IMG/VR virus record: IMGVR_UViG_3300032313_000664
Coordinates: 1 to 64,000 of that record
Direction: 5' to 3' (one strand)
DNA: 64,000 nucleotides
DNA from: a virus
In this document: positions 13,628-21,749 of the stretch, one piece after another
Position numbering within the stretch: the first letter of the stretch is position 1
Layout: the number at the start of each line of letters is the position of its first letter
The notes under the pieces: model-generated
What the model was told of the DNA's origin: nothing
Database searches by the model: none
What the model saw: the letters and a program-made list of their open reading frames with translations, nothing else
Program-made: the position numbers and the translations under genes

Positions 13628-14992
13628 ATGGCAGTTAGATTACAAGTAAGAAGAGACACCTCTACTAACTGGTCAACCAATAATCCAATATTACAAGTTG
13701 GAGAATTTGGCTTTGATATAACAGTAAATAGGTTTAAGGTTGGAATTGCTTCAGGAGAATCCTCTAGATGGAATGCTTTGCCATACTTAAATGTTATTCC
13801 AAGTGAATTATCAGAGCTTGCTCAGGATGCAGTCGAAGCGTCACTCACAGCTGGCACTGGAATAACAAAAACTTATAACGATACTGCAAATACAGTTACG
13901 CTTGCAGTAGATACGACCACAATTGCCAATAAAACTTATGTTGATACTGCAGTATCAGGATTAAGCAGCACATCCGCAACAACTTATATACCCCTTAGCC
14001 TTCTTGGAAATGCTGATGGTGTTGCAGAACTTGATGAAAATGGTTTTGTTCCAGATGCTCAAATCCCAGCAGGAATAACAAGAGATACAGAATTATCTTC
14101 AGCAATTACTACAGCAATTACTAATTTAATTGATGGATCTCCTGCAGCACTAGATACTCTAAATGAGTTAGCTGCCGCAATAAATGATGATTCATCATAT
14201 GCTGCAACAATTACTACAGCTTTAGGATTTAAAGCACCTCTTGCGTCTCCAGCCTTTACAGGCACGGTTACTGGTATAGACAAGACAATGGTTGGGTTAG
14301 CAAATGTTGATAATACAACTGATGCTCTTAAGCCAATATCTACTGCAACACAAAATGCGCTAGATTTAAAATTAAATTTATCAGAACCATCAATTGACTA
14401 CTACATCACTAATTCTGGGTCTGGGTCATACCTAGTAAATGGAGTATCCAACGCATTAATTTTTTTTGAAAAAGGAAAAAAATATAGAATTCATGTTAAT
14501 GCTACAGGACACCCATTTTGGATTCAAGCCGTATCTGGAGCTTACAATTTAGCAAACGTATATTCTTCTGGAATAACAAATAACGGAGCCCAATCAGGTC
14601 ACATTTTAGTAGAACTTCCTCAAGGCGCACCAGATAATTTATACTATGCTTGTGAATATCACTCATCTATGGCGGGATCAATTTCGGTACAGAGTGATGA
14701 TACTATAACAATAAATTCTAAATCTGCAAGCTACACCATTTCACCAATAGATTCTGGAAGACTTATTGAAATGTCTGCAGGCGGAACTTTAACAATAACT
14801 GACTCTGCTTCTTTTCCAGTTGGATTTACTGTAGATGTATTGCAAACAGGAGCTTCACAAGTTACTATAGCTGGAACTTCATTTACTCCTAATGCCACCC
14901 CTGGATTAAAATTACGTACTCAGTGGAGCAGCGCTACACTTATTAAACGAGCACTTAATTCTTGGGTTGTATTGGGTGATTTGAGCGCCTAG
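13628..14992 (+). CDS. Tail fibre with embedded cupredoxin-like domain (454 aa)
   Basis: The N-terminal half repeats the modules of the 11246 gene (LQVRRDTSTNW, VGEFGFDI, TAGTGITKTYNDTANTVTLA). Residues about 257-355 form a cupredoxin-like beta domain with the complete type 1 copper ligand pattern: His295 in GHPFW, Cys342, His345 and Met348 (C-x2-H-x2-M). The C-terminus (360-454) is a beta tip domain (YTISPIDSGRLIEM, then WVVLGDLSA). It would sit on the virion surface; the copper site may bind metal or only stabilise the fold. Confidence 0.75.
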   Translation: MAVRLQVRRDTSTNWSTNNPILQVGEFGFDITVNRFKVGIASGESSRWNALPYLNVIPSELSELAQDAVEASLTAGTGITKTYNDTANTVTLAVDTTTIANKTYVDTAVSGLSSTSATTYIPLSLLGNADGVAELDENGFVPDAQIPAGITRDTELSSAITTAITNLIDGSPAALDTLNELAAAINDDSSYAATITTALGFKAPLASPAFTGTVTGIDKTMVGLANVDNTTDALKPISTATQNALDLKLNLSEPSIDYYITNSGSGSYLVNGVSNALIFFEKGKKYRIHVNATGHPFWIQAVSGAYNLANVYSSGITNNGAQSGHILVELPQGAPDNLYYACEYHSSMAGSISVQSDDTITINSKSASYTISPIDSGRLIEMSAGGTLTITDSASFPVGFTVDVLQTGASQVTIAGTSFTPNATPGLKLRTQWSSATLIKRALNSWVVLGDLSA

Positions 14993-15715
14993 ATGTTACG
15001 TCGCAAAGCGGGAAAATCCAAAAAGTCTACAGTAAGAAAAAATCAAGTTCCCAACTTATCTGGACTTACAAGGTCTCAAGCTCAAGCAGCATTAACAGCA
15101 GCGGGTTTTACTTATTCAGAATCTACAGTAACAACTAACTATTCTGCAGAAAACAATAAAATTAATTCTCAATCAATTTCTTCAGGATCTCTTAAAATAC
15201 TGGGAGATACTATTCCGTTTGTATATAACTCTTATGTGCCAATAACAGTACCCAACCTATCTGGTCTTTCACGGTCTGCGGCACAATCTGCAATCACAGC
15301 AGCAGGATTAGCTTACAGCGGAGAAAGCTCAACTGCATCAGGTTCCAGCGCTGGAAATAATGGGACTGTTTCATCTCAATCACCAGCATCAGGCTCACAA
15401 GTAGATGCAGGCACTTCTGTTTCTTACATTTATTATAATTATGTTGCACCATATTATGCTCCATATTATGCGCCTCCATACTATGAACCATATTATGCAC
15501 CACCTGTTTATCACGCACCACCTGTTTATCACGCACCAGCACCATTTCATCAGGTATACCATGAGCCTCCAGCAGGACCATACTATGCACCAGCACCATA
15601 TTATCAACCAACACAAAACTGCTCAGGATTCTATCGTGAATTTGGAAACCCTAACTGTGGTGGATATGCAGCGCTATACAACAATTGTGGACAGTTCTTG
15701 GGATGCGATGATTAA
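14993..15715 (+). CDS. PASTA-domain tail protein with Tyr/Pro/His-rich tail (240 aa)
   Basis: Two PASTA domains (about residues 19-80 and 86-150), each opening with VPNLSGLxRxxAQxAxxAAG. PASTA domains bind peptidoglycan stem peptides in Ser/Thr kinases and penicillin-binding proteins. Residues 150-206 are repeats of YYAPxYYxP and PPVYHAP type, extended and sticky. The end has four Cys (210, 222, 232, 238). The basic N-terminus (MLRRKAGKSKKS) has no clear signal. The gene starts directly after the stop of the cupredoxin fibre. It probably binds the Gram-positive cell wall during adsorption. Confidence 0.75.
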   Translation: MLRRKAGKSKKSTVRKNQVPNLSGLTRSQAQAALTAAGFTYSESTVTTNYSAENNKINSQSISSGSLKILGDTIPFVYNSYVPITVPNLSGLSRSAAQSAITAAGLAYSGESSTASGSSAGNNGTVSSQSPASGSQVDAGTSVSYIYYNYVAPYYAPYYAPPYYEPYYAPPVYHAPPVYHAPAPFHQVYHEPPAGPYYAPAPYYQPTQNCSGFYREFGNPNCGGYAALYNNCGQFLGCDD

Positions 15716-15727
15716 TTCATCAACATC

Positions 15728-15756
15728 TAGACAAAATCTTTTTAAAGGGGTATAAT
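15728..15756 (+). promoter_or_regulatory. Promoter of a leaderless transcript
   Basis: TAGACA (15728-15733), 17 bases, TATAAT (15751-15756), then 7 bases to the ATG at 15764. A near-consensus promoter with no room for a Shine-Dalgarno sequence. Confidence 0.7.
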
Positions 15757-15763
15757 ATATAAT

Positions 15764-16156
15764 ATGATAAAAAACTTTTTTGCCAACCTAGACGGAGATA
15801 AGATAAACTTTTTATCTATTGAGGTAAACCCCGATGGATCAGCTATAGACCCAGCACAAGATGACAAATGCTATGTTCTTTCAAATAATCCGACTGCTTT
15901 AAATATAACTTATTTAAATTATTTTCCAGCAAGAAGAAGTATTTGGGACGGGTCATCCTTTATTGCTCCAGAGGGCCAGGAGCATAAGTTACCATGCAAT
16001 CCAATAGATCTTTGTTTAGATGGATGTGAATCTATTGCGTTTTTAGTAGATAACGTTTATTACGGAGGAATAGGGCTTTGCGTAGGCGTTGCTAACAATG
16101 ATATGCTTATTGCTATTTTAAGTAGCAATCCTGTAATAACTTTCGAAATAGAGTAG
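15764..16156 (+). CDS. Protein of unknown function (130 aa)
   Basis: Starts MIKNFFANLDGDKINFLSIE. Predominantly beta, with Cys residues clustered at 85-93 (CNPIDLCLDGC-type spacing). It follows a strong leaderless promoter and heads a unit with a glycosyltransferase and two paralogous proteins. Probably structural or an accessory to the glycosyltransferase. Not recognised. Confidence 0.65.
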   Translation: MIKNFFANLDGDKINFLSIEVNPDGSAIDPAQDDKCYVLSNNPTALNITYLNYFPARRSIWDGSSFIAPEGQEHKLPCNPIDLCLDGCESIAFLVDNVYYGGIGLCVGVANNDMLIAILSSNPVITFEIE

Positions 16157-16162
16157 GTGTAA

Positions 16163-17179
16163 ATGAATAGTAAAATATTTGTTTGCACTTCTGCTTACAA
16201 CGATACAGACATAGAGCTAACTCTAGAAACAGCTTATTTAAATGCCAGCAGTCCAACAGGTATATATTTTGGAATTGCTATGCAATATCCAGATATACAG
16301 AAACCAGACCTATCGTCATATAAAAATGTTAGAACAATTGACATATTAGATCCCCACCCGATTGGCACAAGCCCAAGCAGAGCAGTGGCGGCAAAATTAA
16401 TAAAAGATGAACATTATTTTTTATCAATAGATGCACACACAATATTTAAAAAGGACTGGGATAAAAACCTAATACAATATTTTTCTGAAATTAAAGAAAA
16501 ATATAAAAAACCAATTATTAGCACCTACAGCCCATACTGGTACAGAGATGAGCAAGGCTGTATATTTAATCAAAATAAAAAGTTGTCGTTTGAAGAGGAA
16601 ATGGAACAACACACTTTAAATTTTAAAATGGATGATGATTTTTTTCCAGGAAACTATACTATGCCAACCCCAACATGGGGCAAAAAGGTTACTTCTAGGT
16701 ATGAAGAGCATTATTTAATTGGAGCGCATCTTTTATTTGCTGAATCTTCTTATTTAGAAGAAGTTCCGTTTGACCCATACATTACTTATCATGAAGAAAA
16801 TACTACAGCTATGAGAGCATGGACAAGAGGGTACAGAATTTTTGCAATAGACAAGGACATATTGTGGACAAGAGAAATGTATCATGGAGTTGCTGATGCC
16901 GAGTCCTGGAGAAAAAAAATTGAAAGAAAAAGTTCAGACGGCTTTAGTTATGCAGACAAGATATCTCTTGGAGCGCTAAGATGTAAAGATATACTTTTAG
17001 GAAAAGAGTTAGGGCTATACGGATCTCCAAATATTAATTTATTAAAAGAATATGAAATTGCCGCTGGAGTAGATCATGAATCTATATATAAAAAAATATA
17101 TGATCGTGTAGAAGCAAGCTTAGATGTGAATACTCCAGCTAGATCTATGTACAATTTTGACAAGGCAAGAAATGCCTAA
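16163..17179 (+). CDS. GlcNAc-type glycosyltransferase, GT60-like (338 aa)
   Basis: Starts MNSKIFVCTSAYNDTDIELT and has a GT-A fold pattern: IYFGIAMQYPDIQ, GTSPSRAVAAKLI, then the metal-binding DAH (Asp90-His92) in YFLSIDAHTIFKKDWD. Further on is HEENTTAMRAWTRGYRI. These match the Skp1-type GlcNAc transferase family (Pfam Glycosyltransferase GlcNAc), known to modify hydroxylated or Ser/Thr residues of proteins. Lying between fibre genes, it may glycosylate a virion protein. The substrate is not visible in the sequence. Confidence 0.8.
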   Translation: MNSKIFVCTSAYNDTDIELTLETAYLNASSPTGIYFGIAMQYPDIQKPDLSSYKNVRTIDILDPHPIGTSPSRAVAAKLIKDEHYFLSIDAHTIFKKDWDKNLIQYFSEIKEKYKKPIISTYSPYWYRDEQGCIFNQNKKLSFEEEMEQHTLNFKMDDDFFPGNYTMPTPTWGKKVTSRYEEHYLIGAHLLFAESSYLEEVPFDPYITYHEENTTAMRAWTRGYRIFAIDKDILWTREMYHGVADAESWRKKIERKSSDGFSYADKISLGALRCKDILLGKELGLYGSPNINLLKEYEIAAGVDHESIYKKIYDRVEASLDVNTPARSMYNFDKARNA

Positions 17180-17825
17180 GCTAAACTTTGTAACTTTATC
17201 TGATAATAGCAACTACCCTATACCAGCAATTAAAGCTCTTCCAGAATGGTATAAGTCTGCAAAAAAATATTTTAGCGATGGAGAAAGCACTTATAAAAAC
17301 TGCATTCCTTTTTTTGAGGGCATGTATTCAGGATATGTAATGCTTATGCCTTGCGACGTAGAATTTTACATTGATAATGATATACCCAGATTTAAAATAG
17401 ACAAGGAGTATAGTTTTTTTATATCTTCCAGGTCCCCGATGTCAGATTTTAAAACACCTTTCGGATATTACGATGATCATTTTGCCTGGAAGCCTCAGTG
17501 GGGGGTCGAGTCGCCAGAAGGGTACAATGTGTTGTATATGACTCCATTTAATGGATATGATGTTCCATTTCTTAATACATCAGGAATAATAAATAATGAT
17601 AAAACTTCTCACCCAGGAAACATACCGTTTTTCTTAAGAAAAGGTTTTTCTGGTATTATTAAAGCAGGAACTCCATTCTTACAGATAATACCTATTAAAA
17701 GAGAAAGTTGGGAATCAGGAAATAAAGTTCTTGATCCAGAAACTATAGATCATTTTAAGCCAGGAACCCCAAGAATACAAGATCATTACAAAAAGGCGAT
17801 ATGGGAAAGAACAAGATATGAATAA
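17172..17825 (+). CDS. Member 2 of the three-copy family (217 aa)
   Basis: The start at 17172 (MPKLNFV) is preferred because AAGG lies 7 bases upstream; a TTG five codons earlier is possible. It shares with the genes at 3796 and 17818 an LPEWYKSAKKYF-type N-terminus, CIPFFEGMYSGY, FAWKPQWG, TPFNGYDVPFLNTSG and FSGIIKAGTPFLQIIPIKRE. It overlaps the glycosyltransferase gene by 8 bases and the next paralogue by 8 bases, so the three are probably made together. Function unknown. Confidence 0.75.
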   Translation: MPKLNFVTLSDNSNYPIPAIKALPEWYKSAKKYFSDGESTYKNCIPFFEGMYSGYVMLMPCDVEFYIDNDIPRFKIDKEYSFFISSRSPMSDFKTPFGYYDDHFAWKPQWGVESPEGYNVLYMTPFNGYDVPFLNTSGIINNDKTSHPGNIPFFLRKGFSGIIKAGTPFLQIIPIKRESWESGNKVLDPETIDHFKPGTPRIQDHYKKAIWERTRYE

Positions 17826-18507
17826 AATAAAGTTCTATGCGTGGGATGAAAAAGCTGAAGAAATTACATTGCCTCCTGTTCCTGCAATAAAAAATGTTCC
17901 AGACTACTGGAGGAAAAGCGAAAGGTTTGTGGGTTCAAAAGACTTAGAGCTTTTAAATAACGGAATGCCAAACCTAGGGCTAAAACACTGTATGCCATTT
18001 TTAGATGCAATAACTTCAGGCTATCACTACAGACTTCACTGTGATGTAGAATTTAAAATAATTAATGGCATTCCAAATGTTTTTTTTGATTCTGTTTTAA
18101 ATCCAGCATATCCAAGATCTAAAGATGATCTTCCAACCCCAGCTGGTTGTCACGACCAAGGATTTTTTTGGCAAATGTGGTGGGGCACAAGCCTACCAGA
18201 AGGCTGGTCTGCATTGGTAACTAGTCCATTAAATCGCCCAGATCTGCCATTTGTAGTAAACAGCGGAATAGTTGACTATGACAAGTATGTAGCGCCAGGA
18301 AATATTTCCTTTTATATTAAAAAAGATTTTGAAGGGGTCATAAAAGCAGGTACTCCTATTTTTCAAATAATACCAATTCGCAGAGAACCATGGGAGATGG
18401 AAATTGATCAGTCCCTAAGAGATATTGGCCATAGCAATTTTAAAAAAAAGGTAGAGAATGTTTATGGATATTACAAAAAAATATTAAGGCAAGATAAGCA
18501 ATATTAA
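17818..18507 (+). CDS. Member 3 of the three-copy family (229 aa)
   Basis: Same architecture as the genes at 3796 and 17172: VPDYWRKSERF, CMPFLDAITSGYHYRLHCDV, FFWQMWWGTSLPEGW, SPLNRPDLPFVVNSGIV and FEGVIKAGTPIFQIIPIRRE. The tandem arrangement suggests local duplication followed by divergence. The conserved aromatic and Cys residues suggest a binding pocket, but the ligand is unknown. Confidence 0.75.
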   Translation: MNKIKFYAWDEKAEEITLPPVPAIKNVPDYWRKSERFVGSKDLELLNNGMPNLGLKHCMPFLDAITSGYHYRLHCDVEFKIINGIPNVFFDSVLNPAYPRSKDDLPTPAGCHDQGFFWQMWWGTSLPEGWSALVTSPLNRPDLPFVVNSGIVDYDKYVAPGNISFYIKKDFEGVIKAGTPIFQIIPIRREPWEMEIDQSLRDIGHSNFKKKVENVYGYYKKILRQDKQY

Positions 18508-18519
18508 TAATTTTTATAG

Positions 18520-18525
18520 TATAAT
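18520..18525 (+). promoter_or_regulatory. -10 box (TATAAT) before the zinc-ribbon gene
   Basis: TATAGTATAAT at 18515-18525, 77 bases before the ATG at 18603. No clear -35. The leader 18526-18602 is AT-rich and ends in AAAGG, a ribosome binding site. Confidence 0.35.
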
Positions 18526-18602
18526 TGTAAGTGTCAGTATAAAAAAATAAAATTAATCAGTTAAACAGCCGTTGCTTAACTTATTGTAAGAAAGGCTTTA
18601 AG

Positions 18603-18872
18603 ATGCCAAATGAAAAAAGCGCCTGGCAAAGATACAAAGAAAACTTAGGAGAGACCCGCCCATGGGACATAGTCAATCCAAACACCCAATGGGCTTCTGA
18701 AGAAGAGGCCAATAAGAGGTATAGCATCTGTAACACGTGCCCAGAACTTATAAGCCTTACAAAACAATGTAAAAAATGTGGTTGCTTTATGGCCGCAAAG
18801 ACTAAGATTGCCTCAGCGTCTTGCCCTATTGGTAAATGGGGCAAAGAAGAGATTCCTGAAGACATTATATAA
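18603..18872 (+). CDS. DUF6171-like zinc-ribbon protein (89 aa)
   Basis: Characteristic phage zinc-ribbon: RYSICNTCPEL (Cys43, Cys46), QCKKCGCFM (Cys56, Cys59, Cys61) and ASCPIGKW (Cys74). This pattern is common in large tailed phages and cyanophages. The function is unknown; metal-binding structural role is likely. It stands alone between the two-paralogue unit and a large fibre gene. Confidence 0.8.
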   Translation: MPNEKSAWQRYKENLGETRPWDIVNPNTQWASEEEANKRYSICNTCPELISLTKQCKKCGCFMAAKTKIASASCPIGKWGKEEIPEDII

Positions 18873-18895
18873 AAGAACTATAATCTAGTAGGGGG

Positions 18896-18901
18896 TATAA
18901 T
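18896..18901 (+). promoter_or_regulatory. -10 box of a leaderless fibre gene (GGTATAAT)
   Basis: GGGGGTATAAT, then 7 bases to the ATG at 18909. The same AGGGGTATAATATA context occurs at 15746-15760. The -35 is weak. Confidence 0.6.
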
Positions 18902-18908
18902 ATAACAT

Positions 18909-21080
18909 ATGGCCATTCTATTCCCAATTACTCTAGATCAACTGGTAAACCCAACAGGTGCTGATTCTGTTCAACTTGTTTCACATGCCGCACAGCACTC
19001 AAATGCCAACGACGCAATTGAAGCCTTAGAGGCCAAAGTTGGAGTCAATAACTCTACAGATGTTACAAGCATAGACTATAAGGTTCGGGATTTAATATCT
19101 AAGATTTATACCAATGAGATGGCGCAAGATACAATTGCCGCCGCATTGGCAGCAGGAACTCATACTAATATAACTGTCGGATACGACGACGTTGCAAACT
19201 CATTAAGCTTAACAGCAACCTATGACGATGAAGAGGTCATGGATGCAATTGCTACATCCCTAACGGCTGGCACAGGAATTACAAAAGTTTATGATGATGT
19301 TGCAAACACAATTACAATTTCAGTAGATACCACAGTTATAGCAACAAAAACATATGTAGATGCAGCGGTGTCAGGTTTTGGGAATACAGCAGCTAACACC
19401 TATGTTCCGCTCTCCCTGCTTGGAAATGCAGACGGTGTTGCAGAGCTTGACGAAGCTGGATTTGTACCTGCATCTCAATTAAACATAGATGAAAAAATTC
19501 AAGATGTAGCAGCAAAGCTAATCACAGACGGAACCCACTATAACATTACCGTCTCATATAATGATACTAATGCAACATTAAGTTTAAGTGCAAATTATGA
19601 TGATGAAGAGGTAATGGACGCAATTGCCACATCTCTAACGGCGGGCAATGGAATAACAAAAACTTATGACGATGTTGCTAATACAATAACCTTAGCAGTA
19701 GACACATCGGTAATGGCAAATAAAACATACGTTGATACCGCAATATCTAATCTTGTTGATGCAGCCCCAGGTCTGTTGGACACCCTAAATGAAATTGCTG
19801 CAGCCATCGGCGATGATGCAAATTTTGTAACAACTATAACTACTGCTTTAGCTACTAAGCTAAATATAACTACTGCAGCCAGTACATATCTTTCAATAGC
19901 TGATGCCCCAGAAACCATATCTGATACAGCAGGAGCAATGTTTGCTCACGCAGGGCATACAAATGTAACCGCAACATATGATGATACTACAAATAAAATT
20001 AACCTTGCTGTTACAGCACAACTAACTCAAGAACAAGCACAAGACTATATAGCTCCATTATTTACACACGGATTAAATCCTAACATAACAGCAACATACG
20101 ATGATACAAATAATCGGCTTATTCTTGAAACAATTATTCCACCTTCAAAGGCTATTATGTCCGCCTCTGCTCCAGCTTCTCCAGCAGACGGAACTTTCTG
20201 GTTTGATACAGATGAATATAGAAGCGGTAACACATGGGCACTGAAGGTTTGGCAGGCATCAACATCATCTTGGCAATATGTTTCTTCAGATCTTTCTTTG
20301 TCCACAACAAATACATGGACATCTAAGAATACTTATACTAATGGTGTAATTATTGGATTAGACTCTCCGCCTGAGTCTCCAGTACATGGACAAATTTATT
20401 ATAACAAACCTTTAGATAAGTTAAAGGTTTGGGACGGACTTCTTTGGCAAGACATTCAAGGCTCTGGCGGAGGCGGAGGCGGATTAACTTTAATTCCAAC
20501 AGACGTAACTGCACCACCAAGCACATTCTTTGTTGGCTTAATTGCACCGCCAACTGGAGCAACGGCAAATGGTGACCTGTGGATTGATGTTGATGATATT
20601 GATACTCCATTTAATCAATTTTACACAGGTGGAGTTTCTCCAGATCCAGCTCAATATGAATTTTGGGTTGACAATGTTGAGCCAATTCAAGAATTAATTT
20701 ATAGCGCAAATGAACCAAGCACACCGTCCTACCCTGGAGAGCTTTGGATTGATACAGATGATTACGACGGTGCAATTGTAGAATTTGGTGCCACTGCGCC
20801 TAATCCAAATAACGTTCAGCTGTGGGTAGACATAAATGAAAATGAGTCTCCAAGTTTTTATAAAGATTTAACATTTACTAATTATGCAACAGTTGCAGAT
20901 TTTCCACAAAATGCACCAAATGGGTTTGTTGCCTCAGACGCATCAAGCGGTCTGGCATACGTGAGAAGCCAGGGTCAATGGTTAGCAATAGTAACTGCAT
21001 CTAATATAAACAGTATTATTTCTTCAAACTCAACAATATTTGAAGATTTAAAAGCTTTAGCCTGGATGGGATTTGAATAA
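18909..21080 (+). CDS. Very large modular tail fibre (723 aa)
   Basis: Starts MAILFPITLDQLVNPTGADS. A DDEEVMDAIATSLTAGxGITK module occurs twice, and AAALAAGTHTNITVGYDDVAN and related NxTATYDDTTNKINL repeats occur at least five times. SLLGNADGVAELDEAGFVPASQ is shared with the fibres at 11246 and 13628. The C-terminal third has several PxxGELWIDTDD/GDLWIDVDD segments, each a small beta hairpin, before a short tip. Predicted trimeric fibre shaft; leaderless transcription is likely. Confidence 0.75.
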   Translation: MAILFPITLDQLVNPTGADSVQLVSHAAQHSNANDAIEALEAKVGVNNSTDVTSIDYKVRDLISKIYTNEMAQDTIAAALAAGTHTNITVGYDDVANSLSLTATYDDEEVMDAIATSLTAGTGITKVYDDVANTITISVDTTVIATKTYVDAAVSGFGNTAANTYVPLSLLGNADGVAELDEAGFVPASQLNIDEKIQDVAAKLITDGTHYNITVSYNDTNATLSLSANYDDEEVMDAIATSLTAGNGITKTYDDVANTITLAVDTSVMANKTYVDTAISNLVDAAPGLLDTLNEIAAAIGDDANFVTTITTALATKLNITTAASTYLSIADAPETISDTAGAMFAHAGHTNVTATYDDTTNKINLAVTAQLTQEQAQDYIAPLFTHGLNPNITATYDDTNNRLILETIIPPSKAIMSASAPASPADGTFWFDTDEYRSGNTWALKVWQASTSSWQYVSSDLSLSTTNTWTSKNTYTNGVIIGLDSPPESPVHGQIYYNKPLDKLKVWDGLLWQDIQGSGGGGGGLTLIPTDVTAPPSTFFVGLIAPPTGATANGDLWIDVDDIDTPFNQFYTGGVSPDPAQYEFWVDNVEPIQELIYSANEPSTPSYPGELWIDTDDYDGAIVEFGATAPNPNNVQLWVDINENESPSFYKDLTFTNYATVADFPQNAPNGFVASDASSGLAYVRSQGQWLAIVTASNINSIISSNSTIFEDLKALAWMGFE

Positions 21081-21089
21081 GCATTCTGG

Positions 21090-21095
21090 TATACT
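21090..21095 (+). promoter_or_regulatory. -10 box (GGTATACT) before a collagen-like fibre
   Basis: TATACT preceded by GG, 21 bases before the ATG at 21117, followed by the ribosome binding site AGGAGGG. No clear -35. Confidence 0.45.
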
Positions 21096-21116
21096 TTAGG
21101 ATAGGAGGGTCATAAT

Positions 21117-21737
21117 ATGTCATTAAAAAGATGGAACGGTACAGCGTGGGTAACCGTCGCTGGTTCAAGACCAGGACCCCAAGGTGCAACAGGACCGACA
21201 GGTGCAGCGGCAACTATTTCTGTAGGAACAGTAACAACTGTTGCAGCAGGAACATCAGCAGCAATTACAAACGGCGGAACATCATCTGCTGCAATATTAA
21301 ATTTTCAAATTCCAGCGGGACCAACAGGTGCAGCAGGATCAGCGGGAGCACAAGGTGTGGCGGGACAAAGAGGTTCTTATACATTTACAGGAATTGCTAA
21401 TCCAACAGGATCAAATCCAGCAAGCAAGCTAGGGCTCGACACATATTTAAACACAACAAGCGGAGACTACTTCCAATATAATTCTACAAACTCTACATGG
21501 GTACTTCAAGGAAACTTAAAGGGCCCAGTAGGAACAGCTGGTACACAAGGTATCACTGGCCCAACTGGAGCAACTGGTCCAGCGGGAGAAACAGCAGTAC
21601 AAAATGTAATAACAGAGCTAGAAAGCTGGAAGGCAGACCAGATACTAAATCTTGGTGTATACTATCCAAAGTACGAGTTCTTAACAAATATGTCACAAAA
21701 CAATGCAACACTTTTAGCAACAAGCATGATATTCTAG
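21117..21737 (+). CDS. Collagen-like tail protein (206 aa)
   Basis: Gly-X-Y runs (GPQGATGPTGAAA, GPTGAAGSAGAQGVAGQRG and GPTGATGPAGET) alternate with VGTVTTVAAGTSAAITNGGT modules that also occur in the 36687 gene. Ends in a helical segment. Phage collagen-like regions form triple helices that stiffen fibres. The ribosome binding site is AGGAGGG. It precedes the largest tail protein of the region by 12 bases. Confidence 0.7.
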   Translation: MSLKRWNGTAWVTVAGSRPGPQGATGPTGAAATISVGTVTTVAAGTSAAITNGGTSSAAILNFQIPAGPTGAAGSAGAQGVAGQRGSYTFTGIANPTGSNPASKLGLDTYLNTTSGDYFQYNSTNSTWVLQGNLKGPVGTAGTQGITGPTGATGPAGETAVQNVITELESWKADQILNLGVYYPKYEFLTNMSQNNATLLATSMIF

Positions 21738-21749
21738 GAGAAAAAAACT

